Assembly: GCF_009498235.1 (NCBI RefSeq) | Contig: NZ_CP044205.1 | Coordinates: forward strand, 2,543,389 to 2,607,388 | DNA: 64,000 nucleotides | Source of the DNA: Candidatus Methylospira mobilis | GTDB lineage: Bacteria > Pseudomonadota > Gammaproteobacteria > Methylococcales > Methylococcaceae | Direction of reading: 5' to 3' | In this document: piece after piece, positions 26,001-35,084 of the stretch | Numbering within the stretch: position 1 is the stretch's first letter | Layout: each line of letters begins with the position of its first letter | Position numbers and translations under genes: made by a program | Notes under the pieces: generated by a model | What the model saw: the letters and a program-made list of their open reading frames with translations, nothing else | Database searches by the model: none | What the model was told of the DNA's origin: nothing

Positions 26001-27491
26001 TTACTTCTTTTCCAGCTTGCCGACCAGAGAAAGCGTAAAGGAAGCGCCCATGTATTTGAAATGCGGCCTTACCTTTAAACCAACCCGATACCAGCCGGCC
26101 TCGCCCTCCACATCTTCAACCACGACTTCCGCCTGACGCAAAGGTCTCCGGCTGCGGACTTCGGGGAGAGGATTATCCATATCCGCTACATATTGACTGA
26201 TCCATTTATTCAATTCCGACTCCAGGTCGCCACGCTCTTTCCATGTACCTATGTTCTCACGCTGCATGACCTTGATGTAATGCGCAAGGCGGCTCATGAT
26301 TAACATATAGGGTAATTGAGTGGAAAGACGGTAATTAAGTTCCGCTTCCTTGCCTTCTTTTGAGTTTCCATAAAATTTCGGTTTCTGAACCGAATTCGCC
26401 GAAAAGAACGCGGCATTGTCCGAATTTTTGCGCATGGTCAAGGCAATAAAGCCCTGTTCAGCCAGCTCATACTCGCGGCGCTCGGAAATCAATATCTGCG
26501 TCGGAATCTTGGTCTGTATTTCCCCCATCGATTCGAAGGTGTAAACCGGCAAATCGCCGACCGTTCCACCGCCCTGCGGACCGATGATATTCGCGCACCA
26601 GCGGTAATCGGCAAAGCTCTCGGTGAGGCGCGTCGCGAATGCAAAAGAGGCATTACCCCACAAAAACTCCTGGTTGCCGCCCGAAACACTTTCCTTGTAG
26701 TTAAACGACTTGACCGGAACAGTGTCCGGACTATAGGGCACGCGCAGCAGGAAACGCGGCACAGTCAACCCTATGTTGCGCGCATCTTCAGATTCGCGGA
26801 AAGCTTTCCACTTGGTGTACTTCGGGGACTCGAATATGGACGCCAGATCCTTGAGGTTGGGCAATTGATCGAAATTGTCGATACCGAAAAACTCAGGACC
26901 CGCCGAAGCAATAAAAGGCGCGTGCGCCATTGCTGAAACACTGGCTACATACTGAAGCAACTTCAAATCCTGCACGCCAGGCCCAAACTCATAGTTTGCT
27001 ATGACCGCTCCCACCGGCTCGCCGCCAAACTGTCCATACTCCGCGGTATAGGCGGTTTTATACAAGCCTGACTTGGTAACCTCGGGCGCGTCCTCGAAGT
27101 CTTCCAGCAATTTGTCCTTGGCAACGCTGATCATCTGCAAACGGACATTCTCGCGGAAATTGGTTCGATCCACCAGAAACTTGAGACCACGCCACGCCGA
27201 TTCCAGCTTTTGAAATTCGGAGTTGTGCAGAACCGCATCGACCTGCGCGCAAAGTTTTTGATCCAGCGCGTTGATCATTTCATCAACCTGACTCTGCGTT
27301 ACACGCTCGATTGAAGTCTGCGGCTCCAGCAACTGACTGATAAAAGCCTGTAAGCCCTGCTTGGTAATCGAATAAGACTCGTCATCCGGCTTGATGCGGG
27401 TCGCCTGCACCAGTTCGTCCAACAAGGAAAGTTCACCCGCGTCTGCCGCGCCCGCTGCCGCTTCGGCCAGCTTCTCGTTTTCTTCTGCCAT
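26001..27491 (-). CDS. tssC: Type VI secretion sheath protein TssC
   Basis: The 496-residue large sheath subunit. Recognisable blocks are LDQKLCAQVDAVLHNSEFQK, ESAWRGLKFLVDRTNF, YTAEYGQFGGEPVGAVIANY and PFIASAGPEFFGIDNFDQLP, and the C-terminal part has RLAHYIKVMQRENIGTWKER. With TssB it forms the contractile sheath. It starts 20 bp after tssB. The last 110 codons were copied downstream into the pseudogene 25618-25965. Confidence 0.97.
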   Translation of the reverse strand: MAEENEKLAEAAAGAADAGELSLLDELVQATRIKPDDESYSITKQGLQAFISQLLEPQTSIERVTQSQVDEMINALDQKLCAQVDAVLHNSEFQKLESAWRGLKFLVDRTNFRENVRLQMISVAKDKLLEDFEDAPEVTKSGLYKTAYTAEYGQFGGEPVGAVIANYEFGPGVQDLKLLQYVASVSAMAHAPFIASAGPEFFGIDNFDQLPNLKDLASIFESPKYTKWKAFRESEDARNIGLTVPRFLLRVPYSPDTVPVKSFNYKESVSGGNQEFLWGNASFAFATRLTESFADYRWCANIIGPQGGGTVGDLPVYTFESMGEIQTKIPTQILISERREYELAEQGFIALTMRKNSDNAAFFSANSVQKPKFYGNSKEGKEAELNYRLSTQLPYMLIMSRLAHYIKVMQRENIGTWKERGDLESELNKWISQYVADMDNPLPEVRSRRPLRQAEVVVEDVEGEAGWYRVGLKVRPHFKYMGASFTLSLVGKLEKK

Positions 27492-27511
27492 TAGAAACCT
27501 CTGATTTTTGC

Positions 27512-28009
27512 TTATTTGTCGTCCTGAATACCGAGTTCCGACAGCAAACGCGCACGTGTGCCGTCATCCTGCACCAGATCCTGCAAACGTTTTCTGAACT
27601 CCGGAATATTGCCCAGCGGCCCTTTAAGCGCCTTCAACGCATCGCGAAGATGAATCAGACTCGCCAGTTCAGGTATTTTTTCGACAATCGCGTCAGGCGA
27701 AAAATCGTTCAGCGAGTCAAAGTTCATTTTCACAGCCAGGTCCGTCGCTTCGTCGCCCGGGTTACCCAGTTTATTCGGAACGGTCAGGTCCAAGGATAAA
27801 TTTTGTCCCTTGAGCACGTCATTGAAATTATCCTTGTCGATATTGATCGGTTTGCGATCCTCTATCGGTGTACTGTCATCCTTTAAGGTAAAATCCCCCA
27901 GCACCATCAACTTGAGCGGAAGTTCTATTTCCGCCTGGGCATTGCCCGTCGCCGGACGATATACAATATTTACCCTTTCTTTAGGTGCAACCGAACCTTC
28001 GTTGGCCAT
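27512..28009 (-). CDS. tssB: Type VI secretion sheath protein TssB
   Basis: The 165-residue small sheath subunit. The family start is KERVNIVYRPATGNAQAEIE followed by LPLKLMVLGDFT, and the SLDLTVPNKLG segment pairs with TssC. ATG 28009 is preferred over the longer frame from 28066 because GGGGATCGGCT precedes it and the conserved sequence begins there. It is the first gene of the minus-strand run, so the upstream region 28010-28260 should hold the operon promoter. Confidence 0.95.
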   Translation of the reverse strand: MANEGSVAPKERVNIVYRPATGNAQAEIELPLKLMVLGDFTLKDDSTPIEDRKPINIDKDNFNDVLKGQNLSLDLTVPNKLGNPGDEATDLAVKMNFDSLNDFSPDAIVEKIPELASLIHLRDALKALKGPLGNIPEFRKRLQDLVQDDGTRARLLSELGIQDDK

Positions 28010-28103
28010 AGCCGATCCCCACAATCTAGTATGTTTATTCAGCCTGAGCGCTAGGTTATACAGCACAACACGCTGCGAGCCGCCGCTACCTCAGGTTCCT
28101 TCG

Positions 28104-28249
28104 GGTCTTCATTTATAACATGTAAATATGACATATTCACTACTTGCTTGTTCCGCTCTTTGGCAGCGCCCATCGATTCTGCCGTATAAAAAACGGTGGT
28201 CTTTTATAACATGGAGAGTATGACATAGTCATAATTTGTAAGTTCCGCT
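28104..28249 (-). promoter_or_regulatory. Duplicated promoter-like segment upstream of tssB
   Basis: Two direct repeats of about 52 bp (28104-28157 and 28198-28249) share GGTCTT, TTATAACATG, TATGACATA and TTCCGCT blocks. In the tssB direction each contains an AT-rich stretch with TATAAA about 17 bp after a GTGAAT- or ATGACT-like hexamer, so they may be duplicated promoters or operator copies for the type VI operon. No ribosomal or known regulatory motif was identified. Confidence 0.4.
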
Positions 28250-28413
28250 GCAGGAAGCACGCTGCTATCTCTTTGTATTAACTGCAAAGGGCAACGGGCG
28301 CTTCGACTGGCGAACAGCGCACGAAATCATTGCCGGGAGCGGCATAACGACAAGCCGGCGCGCGCCTTTGCGAGAACACCAGTGAAAGTGCTTGCTTAGT
28401 ATTGCCCCACCAT

Positions 28414-28602
28414 CGCGTAAGCGTCGCCCTCTGACGCGCAAACGGTTGCGCCACGCCTAGTTGTCCCCTCACCCAGCCCCGCTCCTCGGGGACCGCACTG
28501 CAGTACAGTCCGGCTACGGCGGTGCAAAGCATGCTTCGAAAGTTCCGCCTTCGCCCCGGCGGGAGAGTGAGTCAGGCATTCGCTCCGCGATTCGCACGGT
28601 AA
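28414..28602. repeat. Dispersed repeat family 2, copy B
   Basis: About 189 bp matching 6437-6628 (copy A) in the same orientation. Shared blocks include AGTCCGGCTACGGCGGTGC, AAGCATGCTTCG and TTCCGCCTTCGCCCCGG, with conserved ends GTCGCCCTCT and CACGGTAA. It lies between the tssB upstream region and the pilin promoter. Confidence 0.65.
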
Positions 28603-28658
28603 AGAGAACGGGTTTATTGCTGTGAATATATACTGTGAGGGCCGGAGTGAGGCTGGCA

Positions 28659-28672
28659 GGATCGGCAATTGC
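28659..28672 (+). promoter_or_regulatory. Sigma-54-like promoter for the pilin gene
   Basis: GG at 28659-28660 and GC at 28671-28672 have the exact -24/-12 spacing of sigma-54 promoters, within AGGATCGGCAATTGCA. The TTGCA box is perfect and the -24 side is weaker. It would give a leader of about 124 nt before the pilin ATG. Type IV pilin genes are commonly driven by sigma-54 with PilR, which supports the call. Confidence 0.45.
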
Positions 28673-28807
28673 AGGGTCTCAAAATCGGGAGCCTGATATT
28701 CAGTTTTTGACAACGTGCGAACAAACGTGTAAAACAGCATCCGCTAGGGTATTTACCTATAAGCATTTGAAATAATAGGTATTTTCTATATAAATAGGTA
28801 ATTAAGC

Positions 28808-29326
28808 ATGATCAATAACAGCAAAACGCGTCAAAACGGTTTTACCTTGATAGAGTTAATGATTGTGGTCGCCATCGTAGGCATATTGGGAACCGTGGCG
28901 TTTCCCGCCTACCAGGATTACGCCATACGCAGTCAGGTATCGGAAGCAATATCGCTGGCCGGCGCTGCAAAAACAGCAATCACCGAAGTTTACATGCAAT
29001 CCGGCAAAGCCCCGGCGAACAGAACGGCGGCAGGATTAAGCGCTATCGGCAGCGATACATCCGGCGCCTACGTGTCGGCGCTCGATATCAAAAACGGCGT
29101 CATTACCGCGACGTTCAGCAGTACGCCGCCGCAGCGAGCCCACACCGGCATAAATGCGAAAACGCTGACTTTCGTTCCGTTTTTAAGCACAGAGGGAGGC
29201 GTCGCCTTCAAATGCCGCGCGCTCGGCTCCTCAGCGACGACAGGCTCTGGCACCTTGATGACCGGCTCGGCTGATAGCAGCGGCAGTCTGGAAGGAAGAT
29301 ACGCGCCGCAGGAATGCCGGCTATAA
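28808..29326 (+). CDS. Type IV pilin (PilA-like major or minor pilin)
   Basis: A 172-residue prepilin. A short basic leader (MINNSKTRQNG) is cut before the methylated phenylalanine of FTLIELMIVVAIVGILGTVA, with the glutamate at mature position 5. A long alpha-1 helix and a globular domain with a C-terminal cysteine pair (FKCRAL and PQECRL) follow, matching the D-loop of pilins. It has no pil neighbours. A sigma-54-like promoter lies upstream and AT-rich GGTATTT/ATAGGTA repeats immediately precede the start. Confidence 0.92.
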   Translation: MINNSKTRQNGFTLIELMIVVAIVGILGTVAFPAYQDYAIRSQVSEAISLAGAAKTAITEVYMQSGKAPANRTAAGLSAIGSDTSGAYVSALDIKNGVITATFSSTPPQRAHTGINAKTLTFVPFLSTEGGVAFKCRALGSSATTGSGTLMTGSADSSGSLEGRYAPQECRL

Positions 29327-29439
29327 CGCGCGACCGCTATTGCCGATCAGAACGGACGAATTCTGCTGTTCCAGCCGGCGATGACCCAAGGTATACCTGA
29401 CTCGACACGCGAACATGATGAATAGCCCCGATAGAAACC

Positions 29440-29466
29440 GGTTGAGGCGCGCCTTGCGCCTCAACC
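29440..29466 (+). terminator. Hairpin downstream of the pilin gene
   Basis: An 11-bp perfect stem (GGTTGAGGCGC / GCGCCTCAACC) with a 5-nt loop, 114 bp past the pilin stop. There is no T-run after it, so it may stabilise the transcript end rather than terminate by itself. Confidence 0.4.
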
Positions 29467-29518
29467 ACGATAATGATGGTACAGGCCGACCCTCCCCCTG
29501 CATGCATAGGTATGATAT

Positions 29519-30140
29519 CTACACAAGCTCCCTCTCCTGTGGGACCCCGTGAACGGATACGTAACCACAACGCAAGCCCGTTGCCGTAGTTTTTCCCTGA
29601 TATTGCCTGCTGCGGCAAAGTATGGCTTCCGCACGTAATTTGGCAATTTCCTCAGCTTCCGCGTTACTTGTAAGTTTTTCTCCATACAGAAAAACTTCAC
29701 CAATGCCATGGATGGGGTCAACCTGCGCACTTCCTTTTATCCCGTTATCGGCGCGATAATGCTGGTAATCCATGGTAGTCAATTGTAAAGGCACGGATCA
29801 GGTTTCAAGCGTCAGTTCCAGAAGAAGGTTTTTTGAGCCGGGGGCGGCATCCAAGGTCGGGCTGGTACTGCAATTCCCAAGTATGCGCAGTATGTGCGGT
29901 ATTTACATCGCTAAAAACTATCTTTTTGCATATGCCGCCACTAATATTTTCGGCCTGATACCACCAATAAATACCCAGCCGCTCGGCCCAGCGCGTTATG
30001 AAACCCAGATAACTTTCCTGATATTGACATATATAAGGCAACGCTGGAAACTCATGCCCATCACTATACCTCCCATTATTTTTAAGTTTGACTTCATAGC
30101 CGGCGTTCGGACCGGTGCTGTCCGTAATTCAGTCTGAAAT
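29519..30140 (-). pseudogene. vgrG remnant
   Basis: Minus-strand frames here match the VgrG middle: PYICQYQESYLGFITRWAERL with LGIYWWY (29805-30041), then after a frame break DYQHYRADNGIKGSAQVDP and LRAEAILCRSRQYQGKTTATG (29519-29794). The N-terminal third and the whole C-terminal half are missing and the remaining parts are in different frames. It corresponds to about residues 165-345 of the intact VgrGs in this window. It shows that the tss locus once held another spike gene. Confidence 0.85.
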
Positions 30141-30189
30141 TCTCCGGCCTCTTTACGCACTCGCAACTATCAAGCCACGACATAAAGAT

Positions 30190-30250
30190 TGTCCGATTTT
30201 ACGAAAACTCAATATCAGATAAACGCAATTTATTATCAAAAAACGAAAAT
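30190..30250 (+). promoter_or_regulatory. Triplet operator-like repeats, site A
   Basis: Three direct repeats of the form TCxGATAAACGxAA have ACG cores at 30201, 30223 and 30243, a spacing of 20-22 bp. The flanking AT-rich stretch also resembles the sequence after site B in front of catalase. Such phased direct repeats are typical of AraC-family binding. No intact gene follows on the plus strand, so this may be a relic promoter. The 290 bp from here to the AraC gene shows nothing else. Confidence 0.45.
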
Positions 30251-30542
30251 AACACAAAATATTTTCAGTTTTAGTTAGTCAAATATTGAGCAGGGGACTG
30301 CCCGCGGCTTAAAGCGCTAAAGAATGAGAGAATCAAATTGGCAACTGATTAGGCAATGCATAAACCGGTTATCGTCGATTCCGTGCAAAACACGGCAAAA
30401 GCCCATCACCGAACGGTTTTATGCCATGGGAAGGTTGATATCCCTCCGTCGTCGGTTTTATAGGAAGTCAAGTACTGCAGGAGTCTTTTGTCGTACCGTA
30501 TCGCACCTTTGCAGGCTGGGAACAGAAGCTCTATCGGTAATC

Positions 30543-31550
30543 TCAGCAGTTTTGCGCGCGCGCCAGGGTTTCGGAAGGGCGCTCGCCAAAACGCACGTAA
30601 TAGTCGCGCCCAAATACGCCCATATGCGTAAAGCCGCAAGACAGCGCAATGCCTGTTACCCTGTCGCAGGAAGTAGCCAGCTTCAGACGGTTATGGGCGA
30701 GCGTAAGCCGCTGCTCGCGTATCCACTGCGTGGGCGTGCAGCCAAAGCGGCGCTGAAAGCCGTATTGCAAACTACGTGCAGACAGACCGCTGATGTGTTC
30801 CAGTTCAGAAAGTGCCAACGGTTTATCCAGATTTGCCTGTATATAGTTGCAAACCTGTTCCAGGTTTCGTTGATCGACTTTTTTGTTGCTCTTACTGTTA
30901 TCGATCAGAAAGAGCTCGGGCAACAACATCATCGCAAATGTTCGATAGAGCGTATCATCCAGCCCCAAAAGCGCCAATGCTTGCGGCTGGTCTTGCAGCA
31001 GATCTATCTGAGCAAAGTATGAACGCAGCAGTTTATCGAATGATATCCCTGCTGCTCGTAGCGGTACTTCCCTGTCTTGTTCATGGGCGGAATTTACAAA
31101 CTTGCGCGTGCTTTCCAAGCCGGTCATTGCGCGAAGCGTATGTTCCAAACGTGACTTTTGTACGTCAAAATACACGCCGGCGTATCCATCGCCCGTTACA
31201 GTTTCGCTCCGCCCGCTGGAAAGAAGAAATGCAGTGTGGCCAGTCCGCTGGTAGTACTTGCGTTTATTTGCAGTAACGCAGCATTGTCCGGAAGTTGGAA
31301 TGCCTAATGAGGTAAAAGGAAGCCTGTCCCCCTTCACCAGGAAAGGAGTAAGAGCACCTGCGAGAATGTGCATTTCACCTATGTTGATTGCCGTGGTTTT
31401 ATGATGTATTTCAGCGGATAGAGGTGCTATGTCATAGTCGCCTGAAAATCCAAGACTGATGCTTTCTGCGGCCGAATCGAGAGATAAACCGCTCAGCGAG
31501 TTTCTGTCGCCAAAAGGCAATGCGGACAATTTTTTTGCTTTAGTCTTCAT
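30543..31550 (-). CDS. AraC-family transcriptional regulator
   Basis: A 335-residue regulator. An N-terminal ligand-sensing region (about 1-220) of the AraC-binding-like type is followed by a C-terminal double helix-turn-helix: VCNYIQANLDKPLALSELEH, SGLSARSLQYGFQRRFGCTP and VTGIALSCGFTHMGVFGRDY. ATG 31550 is preferred over the 31634 frame start because the upstream residues are unlike the family. It is divergent from the catalase gene, and similar operator-like repeats lie on both sides of it, so it may control catalase. The inducer is unknown. Confidence 0.88.
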   Translation of the reverse strand: MKTKAKKLSALPFGDRNSLSGLSLDSAAESISLGFSGDYDIAPLSAEIHHKTTAINIGEMHILAGALTPFLVKGDRLPFTSLGIPTSGQCCVTANKRKYYQRTGHTAFLLSSGRSETVTGDGYAGVYFDVQKSRLEHTLRAMTGLESTRKFVNSAHEQDREVPLRAAGISFDKLLRSYFAQIDLLQDQPQALALLGLDDTLYRTFAMMLLPELFLIDNSKSNKKVDQRNLEQVCNYIQANLDKPLALSELEHISGLSARSLQYGFQRRFGCTPTQWIREQRLTLAHNRLKLATSCDRVTGIALSCGFTHMGVFGRDYYVRFGERPSETLARAQNC

Positions 31551-32110
31551 ACATAAACCAGGCTTCTTGCAGAGCCAGGTACCGGCTGGGAGGCTGTCCG
31601 GGAACTCTACAACTAAAACTTTACATACATACATTCACTCGGACGGCGTTTTTTGATGAAATCTGCAATTCATTATCCGCCACAGTGGAGCAATTATAAA
31701 CCCTGCGCAAGTCGATTCCTGCAATGGTTTCTTGCCGGCGCACGGGGCCAAGGCAGTCCGTCCGAATTACCCTTATAAAAATGTTGTCATAGGGTAATGA
31801 AGAGGTTGGCGGCCTTAGGTCCGCAGGTTGAACAGCAACAGCCAATCTTGCCGCTTTCGCTAGCATGGCCATCAGCCATGAAGGCAGTCCCGGCTTCGCG
31901 CCGCACCAGCAGCGGTATGCCGCCGTTACAAACGCTTTTGGCAAGGGCGTTGCACAGTGATCCGATAGCGCACCGCCTTAAACTCGTAATCGAAGCTGGT
32001 TTGTTCAGATAGACAACTAGCAAATCTACAACTCTCGGTTTTTGAGCCTGAGCGATTTCAGCGCTTTCCAAAAGTAGTTTTCGTGCGATTATGGAAAAAC
32101 TCGACATTGC
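31551..32110. other. Intergenic stretch, no supported gene
   Basis: About 560 bp between the AraC gene and the catalase operator region. A minus-strand frame (31787-32107, 106 codons) is open and encodes a Cys-rich end, but it has no recognisable domain, no good ribosome site and an overlapping alternative frame. I regard it as a chance frame or a decayed gene. Confidence 0.4.
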
Positions 32111-32170
32111 CGTCCGTAAATAAAAGCAATATCCGATAAACGAAAACCACTATCCAGAAAACGAAAAACG
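32111..32170 (+). promoter_or_regulatory. Triplet operator-like repeats upstream of catalase, site B
   Basis: Repeats TCCGTAAATAAAAG, ATCCGATAAACGAAAA and ATCCAGAAAACGAAAA are spaced 21 bp apart (ACG cores at 32140 and 32161). They lie about 100-160 bp before the catalase ATG and match the arrangement at 30190-30250. A binding site for the adjacent AraC-type regulator is the simplest reading. Confidence 0.5.
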
Positions 32171-32268
32171 CAAAAATAATTAAGTTTTTTCCTAAAAAAC
32201 TAATATTCACGAGCGAACAAATTCACAGTTCTGGTGTAGACTCCAGAAACTAATCCACGGGGGTATTC

Positions 32269-33726
32269 ATGAGCGACGAAAAGAAATTGACCACCAACGC
32301 CGGATGTCCGGTTGCTCACAACCAGAACATCATGACCGCCGGGCCACGCGGCCCCCAACTGTTGCAGGACGTCTGGTTTCTGGAAAAACTCGCGCACTTT
32401 GACCGGGAAGTTATTCCCGAGCGGCGTATGCACGCCAAAGGTTCCGGCGCATACGGCGCCTTCACTGTGACCCACGACATCAGCCAATACACGCGAGCCA
32501 GGATTTTCTCTCAAATCGGCAAGAAAACGGATTTGTTTGCGCGATTCACCACCGTGGCCGGTGAACGCGGCGCAGCGGATGCCGAACGCGATATTCGCGG
32601 TTTTTCGGTGAAGTTCTATACCGAAGAAGGTAACTGGGATCTGGTCGGCAACAACACGCCGGTATTCTTTCTGCGCGATCCGTTGAAATTCCCCGATCTG
32701 AACCATGCGGTGAAACGCGACCCGCGCACCAATATGCGCAGCGCGAAAAACAACTGGGATTTTTGGACCTCGCTGCCGGAAGCCCTGCATCAAGTCACCA
32801 TCGTCATGAGTGACCGGGGCATTCCCGCCAGCTACCGCCACATGCACGGCTTTGGCAGCCATACATTCAGTTTCCTCAATGCCAGAAACGAGCGTCACTG
32901 GGTAAAGTTCCATCTGAAATCGCAACAGGGCATACGCAACCTGACCGATGCCGAGGCTGAAGCTCTCATCGGCAAGGATCGTGAAAGCCATCAGCGCGAC
33001 CTGTTTGAAAGTATAGAACAGGGCGACTTTCCGAGATGGACGCTGTATGTACAGATCATGCCGGAAAAAGATGCATCCAAGGCACCCTACCACCCGTTTG
33101 ATCTTACCAAGATATGGCCGCACAAGGATTACCCGTTGATAGAGGTGGGGGTTATGGAACTGAACCGCAATCCGGAAAACTTTTTCGCGGAAGTGGAACA
33201 ATCGGCATTTAATCCTGCGAACATTGTACCTGGCATCGGCTTCTCGCCCGACAAAATGCTGCAAGGGCGGCTCTTCGCCTACGGCGATGCCCAGCGCTAC
33301 CGTTTGGGTGTGAATCACCACCTCATTCCTGTCAATGCTCCGCGCTGCCCGGCACACAGCTACCATCGCGACGGGGCCATGCGTGTGGACGGCAACCATG
33401 GCGGCACGCTGGGCTATGAACCGAACAGCTATGGGGAGTGGCGGGAGCAGCCGGATTTTGCCGAGCCGCCTATGGCCCTGGAAGGCACGGCTGATCACTG
33501 GAACCATCGCGAAGACTCGGATTACTACGCTCAGCCCGGAGCGTTGTTCCGTTTGATGACGCCGTCGCAGCAACAGGTTTTATTCGAGAACACTGCGCGC
33601 TCTATCGGCGATGCGCCGCGTGAAATTCAGTTTCGCCATATCGGCAACTGCCAGAAAGCTGATCCGACATACGGCAAGGGCGTTGCTGATGCTTTGGGTA
33701 TTGCATTGAGCGAGATATCAGCCTGA
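32269..33726 (+). CDS. Monofunctional haem catalase
   Basis: A 485-residue small-subunit (clade 3 type) catalase dismuting hydrogen peroxide. The active-site histidine lies in [15 protein letters not shown], the asparagine in [15 protein letters not shown] and the haem-ligand tyrosine in [14 protein letters not shown]. The [20 protein letters not shown] segment is also conserved. There is no signal peptide, so it is cytosolic. It is preceded by the triplet operator-like repeats and forms, with Dps and an alpha/beta hydrolase further on, an apparent oxidative-stress group. Confidence 0.96.
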   Translation: MSDEKKLTTNAGCPVAHNQNIMTAGPRGPQLLQDVWFLEKLAHFDREVIPERRMHAKGSGAYGAFTVTHDISQYTRARIFSQIGKKTDLFARFTTVAGERGAADAERDIRGFSVKFYTEEGNWDLVGNNTPVFFLRDPLKFPDLNHAVKRDPRTNMRSAKNNWDFWTSLPEALHQVTIVMSDRGIPASYRHMHGFGSHTFSFLNARNERHWVKFHLKSQQGIRNLTDAEAEALIGKDRESHQRDLFESIEQGDFPRWTLYVQIMPEKDASKAPYHPFDLTKIWPHKDYPLIEVGVMELNRNPENFFAEVEQSAFNPANIVPGIGFSPDKMLQGRLFAYGDAQRYRLGVNHHLIPVNAPRCPAHSYHRDGAMRVDGNHGGTLGYEPNSYGEWREQPDFAEPPMALEGTADHWNHREDSDYYAQPGALFRLMTPSQQQVLFENTARSIGDAPREIQFRHIGNCQKADPTYGKGVADALGIALSEISA

Positions 33727-33938
33727 GCGAAATAGATGAGTTGGCTCACAGGCGTTCAGAGACCGGCCCCAAGCGCAGTCGAAAAGCCGGAGTTACAAAC
33801 ACGGATGATAACTGTATCGGTATACCACCCGAGGAAAGGAACCGTGTTTCCACATCAAACCTTGCAGTGCAAGGGCAATGTGAACTCCAATGTAATTTTC
33901 CGCGTCAGTTAACCAGCGGCGCTCGGTGAGGGGAAAAG

Positions 33939-33971
33939 ATGAAACCACGAATTATCGATTTTATACTCGGC
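33939..33971 (+). other. 5' fragment of the gene interrupted by IS30
   Basis: GAGGGGAAAAG precedes ATG 33939, which opens 11 codons (MKPRIIDFILG) up to the left end of the IS30 copy. Joined directly to position 35061, the frame continues as ALITGILAMASTPAANA, giving a normal signal peptide for the protein at 35085-36623. This is therefore probably its original start. Confidence 0.75.
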
Positions 33972-35060
33972 GGGCTCAAAATACAAGTGCAACACTATGA
34001 TAAGGTGTTGCAATGGAAAAGAAATATAATCACTTAAGTGCAGAGGATCGTGCCGCGATCATGTTGATGAAGTCAGATGGACATAGCCTGAGGGCGATGG
34101 CTTTGAGATTACAGCGATCTCCGTCAACGATCAGTCGCGAATTGTTACGCAATCCAGTCAAGTCTGGTAGCTATTGCGCAGGTACGGCGGGGATACGAGC
34201 GAGGCAGTTACGCCATATGGCTCGAAAGCCGCGCAAATTATTACCGGATAGCCTGCTTTTTGGCGTAGTCGATTACTTTCTGCATGAAGGTTGGTCGCCT
34301 GAACAGATTTCTGGCACACTCAAGCGCGTGTATGCAGAGCAGGGAGCCCTTACGGTGTCACATGAAACGATATACACCGCACTGTATGCCTTCCCACGCG
34401 GTGAATTACGCAGCGAACTGTTGAGCTGTTTGCGGCAATCTCACACGGGCAGACGTCCTCGCGCCAGAGGAACCGATCGGCGTGGTCAGATACCTGATAT
34501 GAACAGCTTGCATGTACGTCCACCGGAGATTGAAGACCGGCTGGTTCCAGGGCATTGGGAAGGTGATCTGATCAAGGGGTCAGGCAATCGTTCTTCGGTA
34601 GGCACGCTGGTCGAGCGTAGCAGCCGCCTTGTGATGCTGGCGGCTATGACGTCCGGCACGGCTGAAGCCGCACTGGAAGGCTTCAGTAACGCATTGAACC
34701 GTGTCCATGAGCCGATGCGCAAAACCATGACCTATGATCAAGGTAAGGAAATGAGCTGCCATAAAACGCTCAGTGAGCGAGCGGGCATCACCATCTACTT
34801 TGCCGACCCTCATAGCCCTTGGCAACGCGGAAGTAACGAGAACACCAATGGACTACTGCGCCAGTATTTACCCAAAGGAACCGATTTGTCGACCTACTCG
34901 CAGGAGCAACTGGATGAAATCGCATACAGACTGAACACGAGACCGAGAAAAATTCTCGGGTTTAGAACCCCCTTGGAAGTTTATGCCGAATTCCTGCATA
35001 ATTGCCAAAAGGATGAGGCTATGTGCGAATCAACAACCGTTGCACTTGGAATTTGAAACC
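33972..35060 (+). mobile_element. IS30-family insertion sequence
   Basis: A 1089-bp element bounded by imperfect 22-bp inverted repeats: GGGCTCAAAATACAAGTGCA on the left and, reversed, GGTTTCAAATTCCAAGTGCA on the right (18 of 22 matching). It holds one intact transposase gene and has inserted within signal-peptide codons of the downstream gene. A clear target duplication is not obvious; a 2-bp GC is possible. Intact ends suggest recent insertion. Confidence 0.88.
34013..35056 (+). CDS. IS30-family transposase
   Basis: A 347-residue DDE transposase. The N-terminal helix-turn-helix of IS30 (HLSAEDRAAIMLMKSDGHSL, then RSPSTISRELLRN) is followed by the catalytic core with HWEGDLIKGSGNRSSVGTLV (first D), MTYDQGKEM (second D) and HSPWQRGSNENTNGLLRQYL (E). 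The C-terminal LNTRPRKILGFRTPLEV motif is typical. The stop codon lies inside the right inverted repeat. It appears complete and probably active. Confidence 0.96.
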   Translation: MEKKYNHLSAEDRAAIMLMKSDGHSLRAMALRLQRSPSTISRELLRNPVKSGSYCAGTAGIRARQLRHMARKPRKLLPDSLLFGVVDYFLHEGWSPEQISGTLKRVYAEQGALTVSHETIYTALYAFPRGELRSELLSCLRQSHTGRRPRARGTDRRGQIPDMNSLHVRPPEIEDRLVPGHWEGDLIKGSGNRSSVGTLVERSSRLVMLAAMTSGTAEAALEGFSNALNRVHEPMRKTMTYDQGKEMSCHKTLSERAGITIYFADPHSPWQRGSNENTNGLLRQYLPKGTDLSTYSQEQLDEIAYRLNTRPRKILGFRTPLEVYAEFLHNCQKDEAMCESTTVALGI

Positions 35061-35084
35061 GCCCTCATAACAGGAATATTAGCA

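Noticed and set aside
28104-28249. Possible CRISPR-like repeat
   Set aside because: Only two diverged copies with a single 40-bp spacing and no cas genes in the window.
30324-31022. 232-codon open frame antisense to the AraC regulator, just after operator-like site A
   Set aside because: Attractive because a promoter-like site precedes it, but the AraC protein on the other strand is clearly real and this frame has no family match.
32200-33573. 457-codon open frame antisense to catalase
   Set aside because: It is a shadow of the catalase gene in a GC-rich codon context with no own ribosome site or family resemblance.
33741-33929. 62-codon open frame between catalase and the IS30 copy
   Set aside because: It has a non-ATG start, no ribosome site and no domain; it overlaps the presumed promoter region of the interrupted gene.
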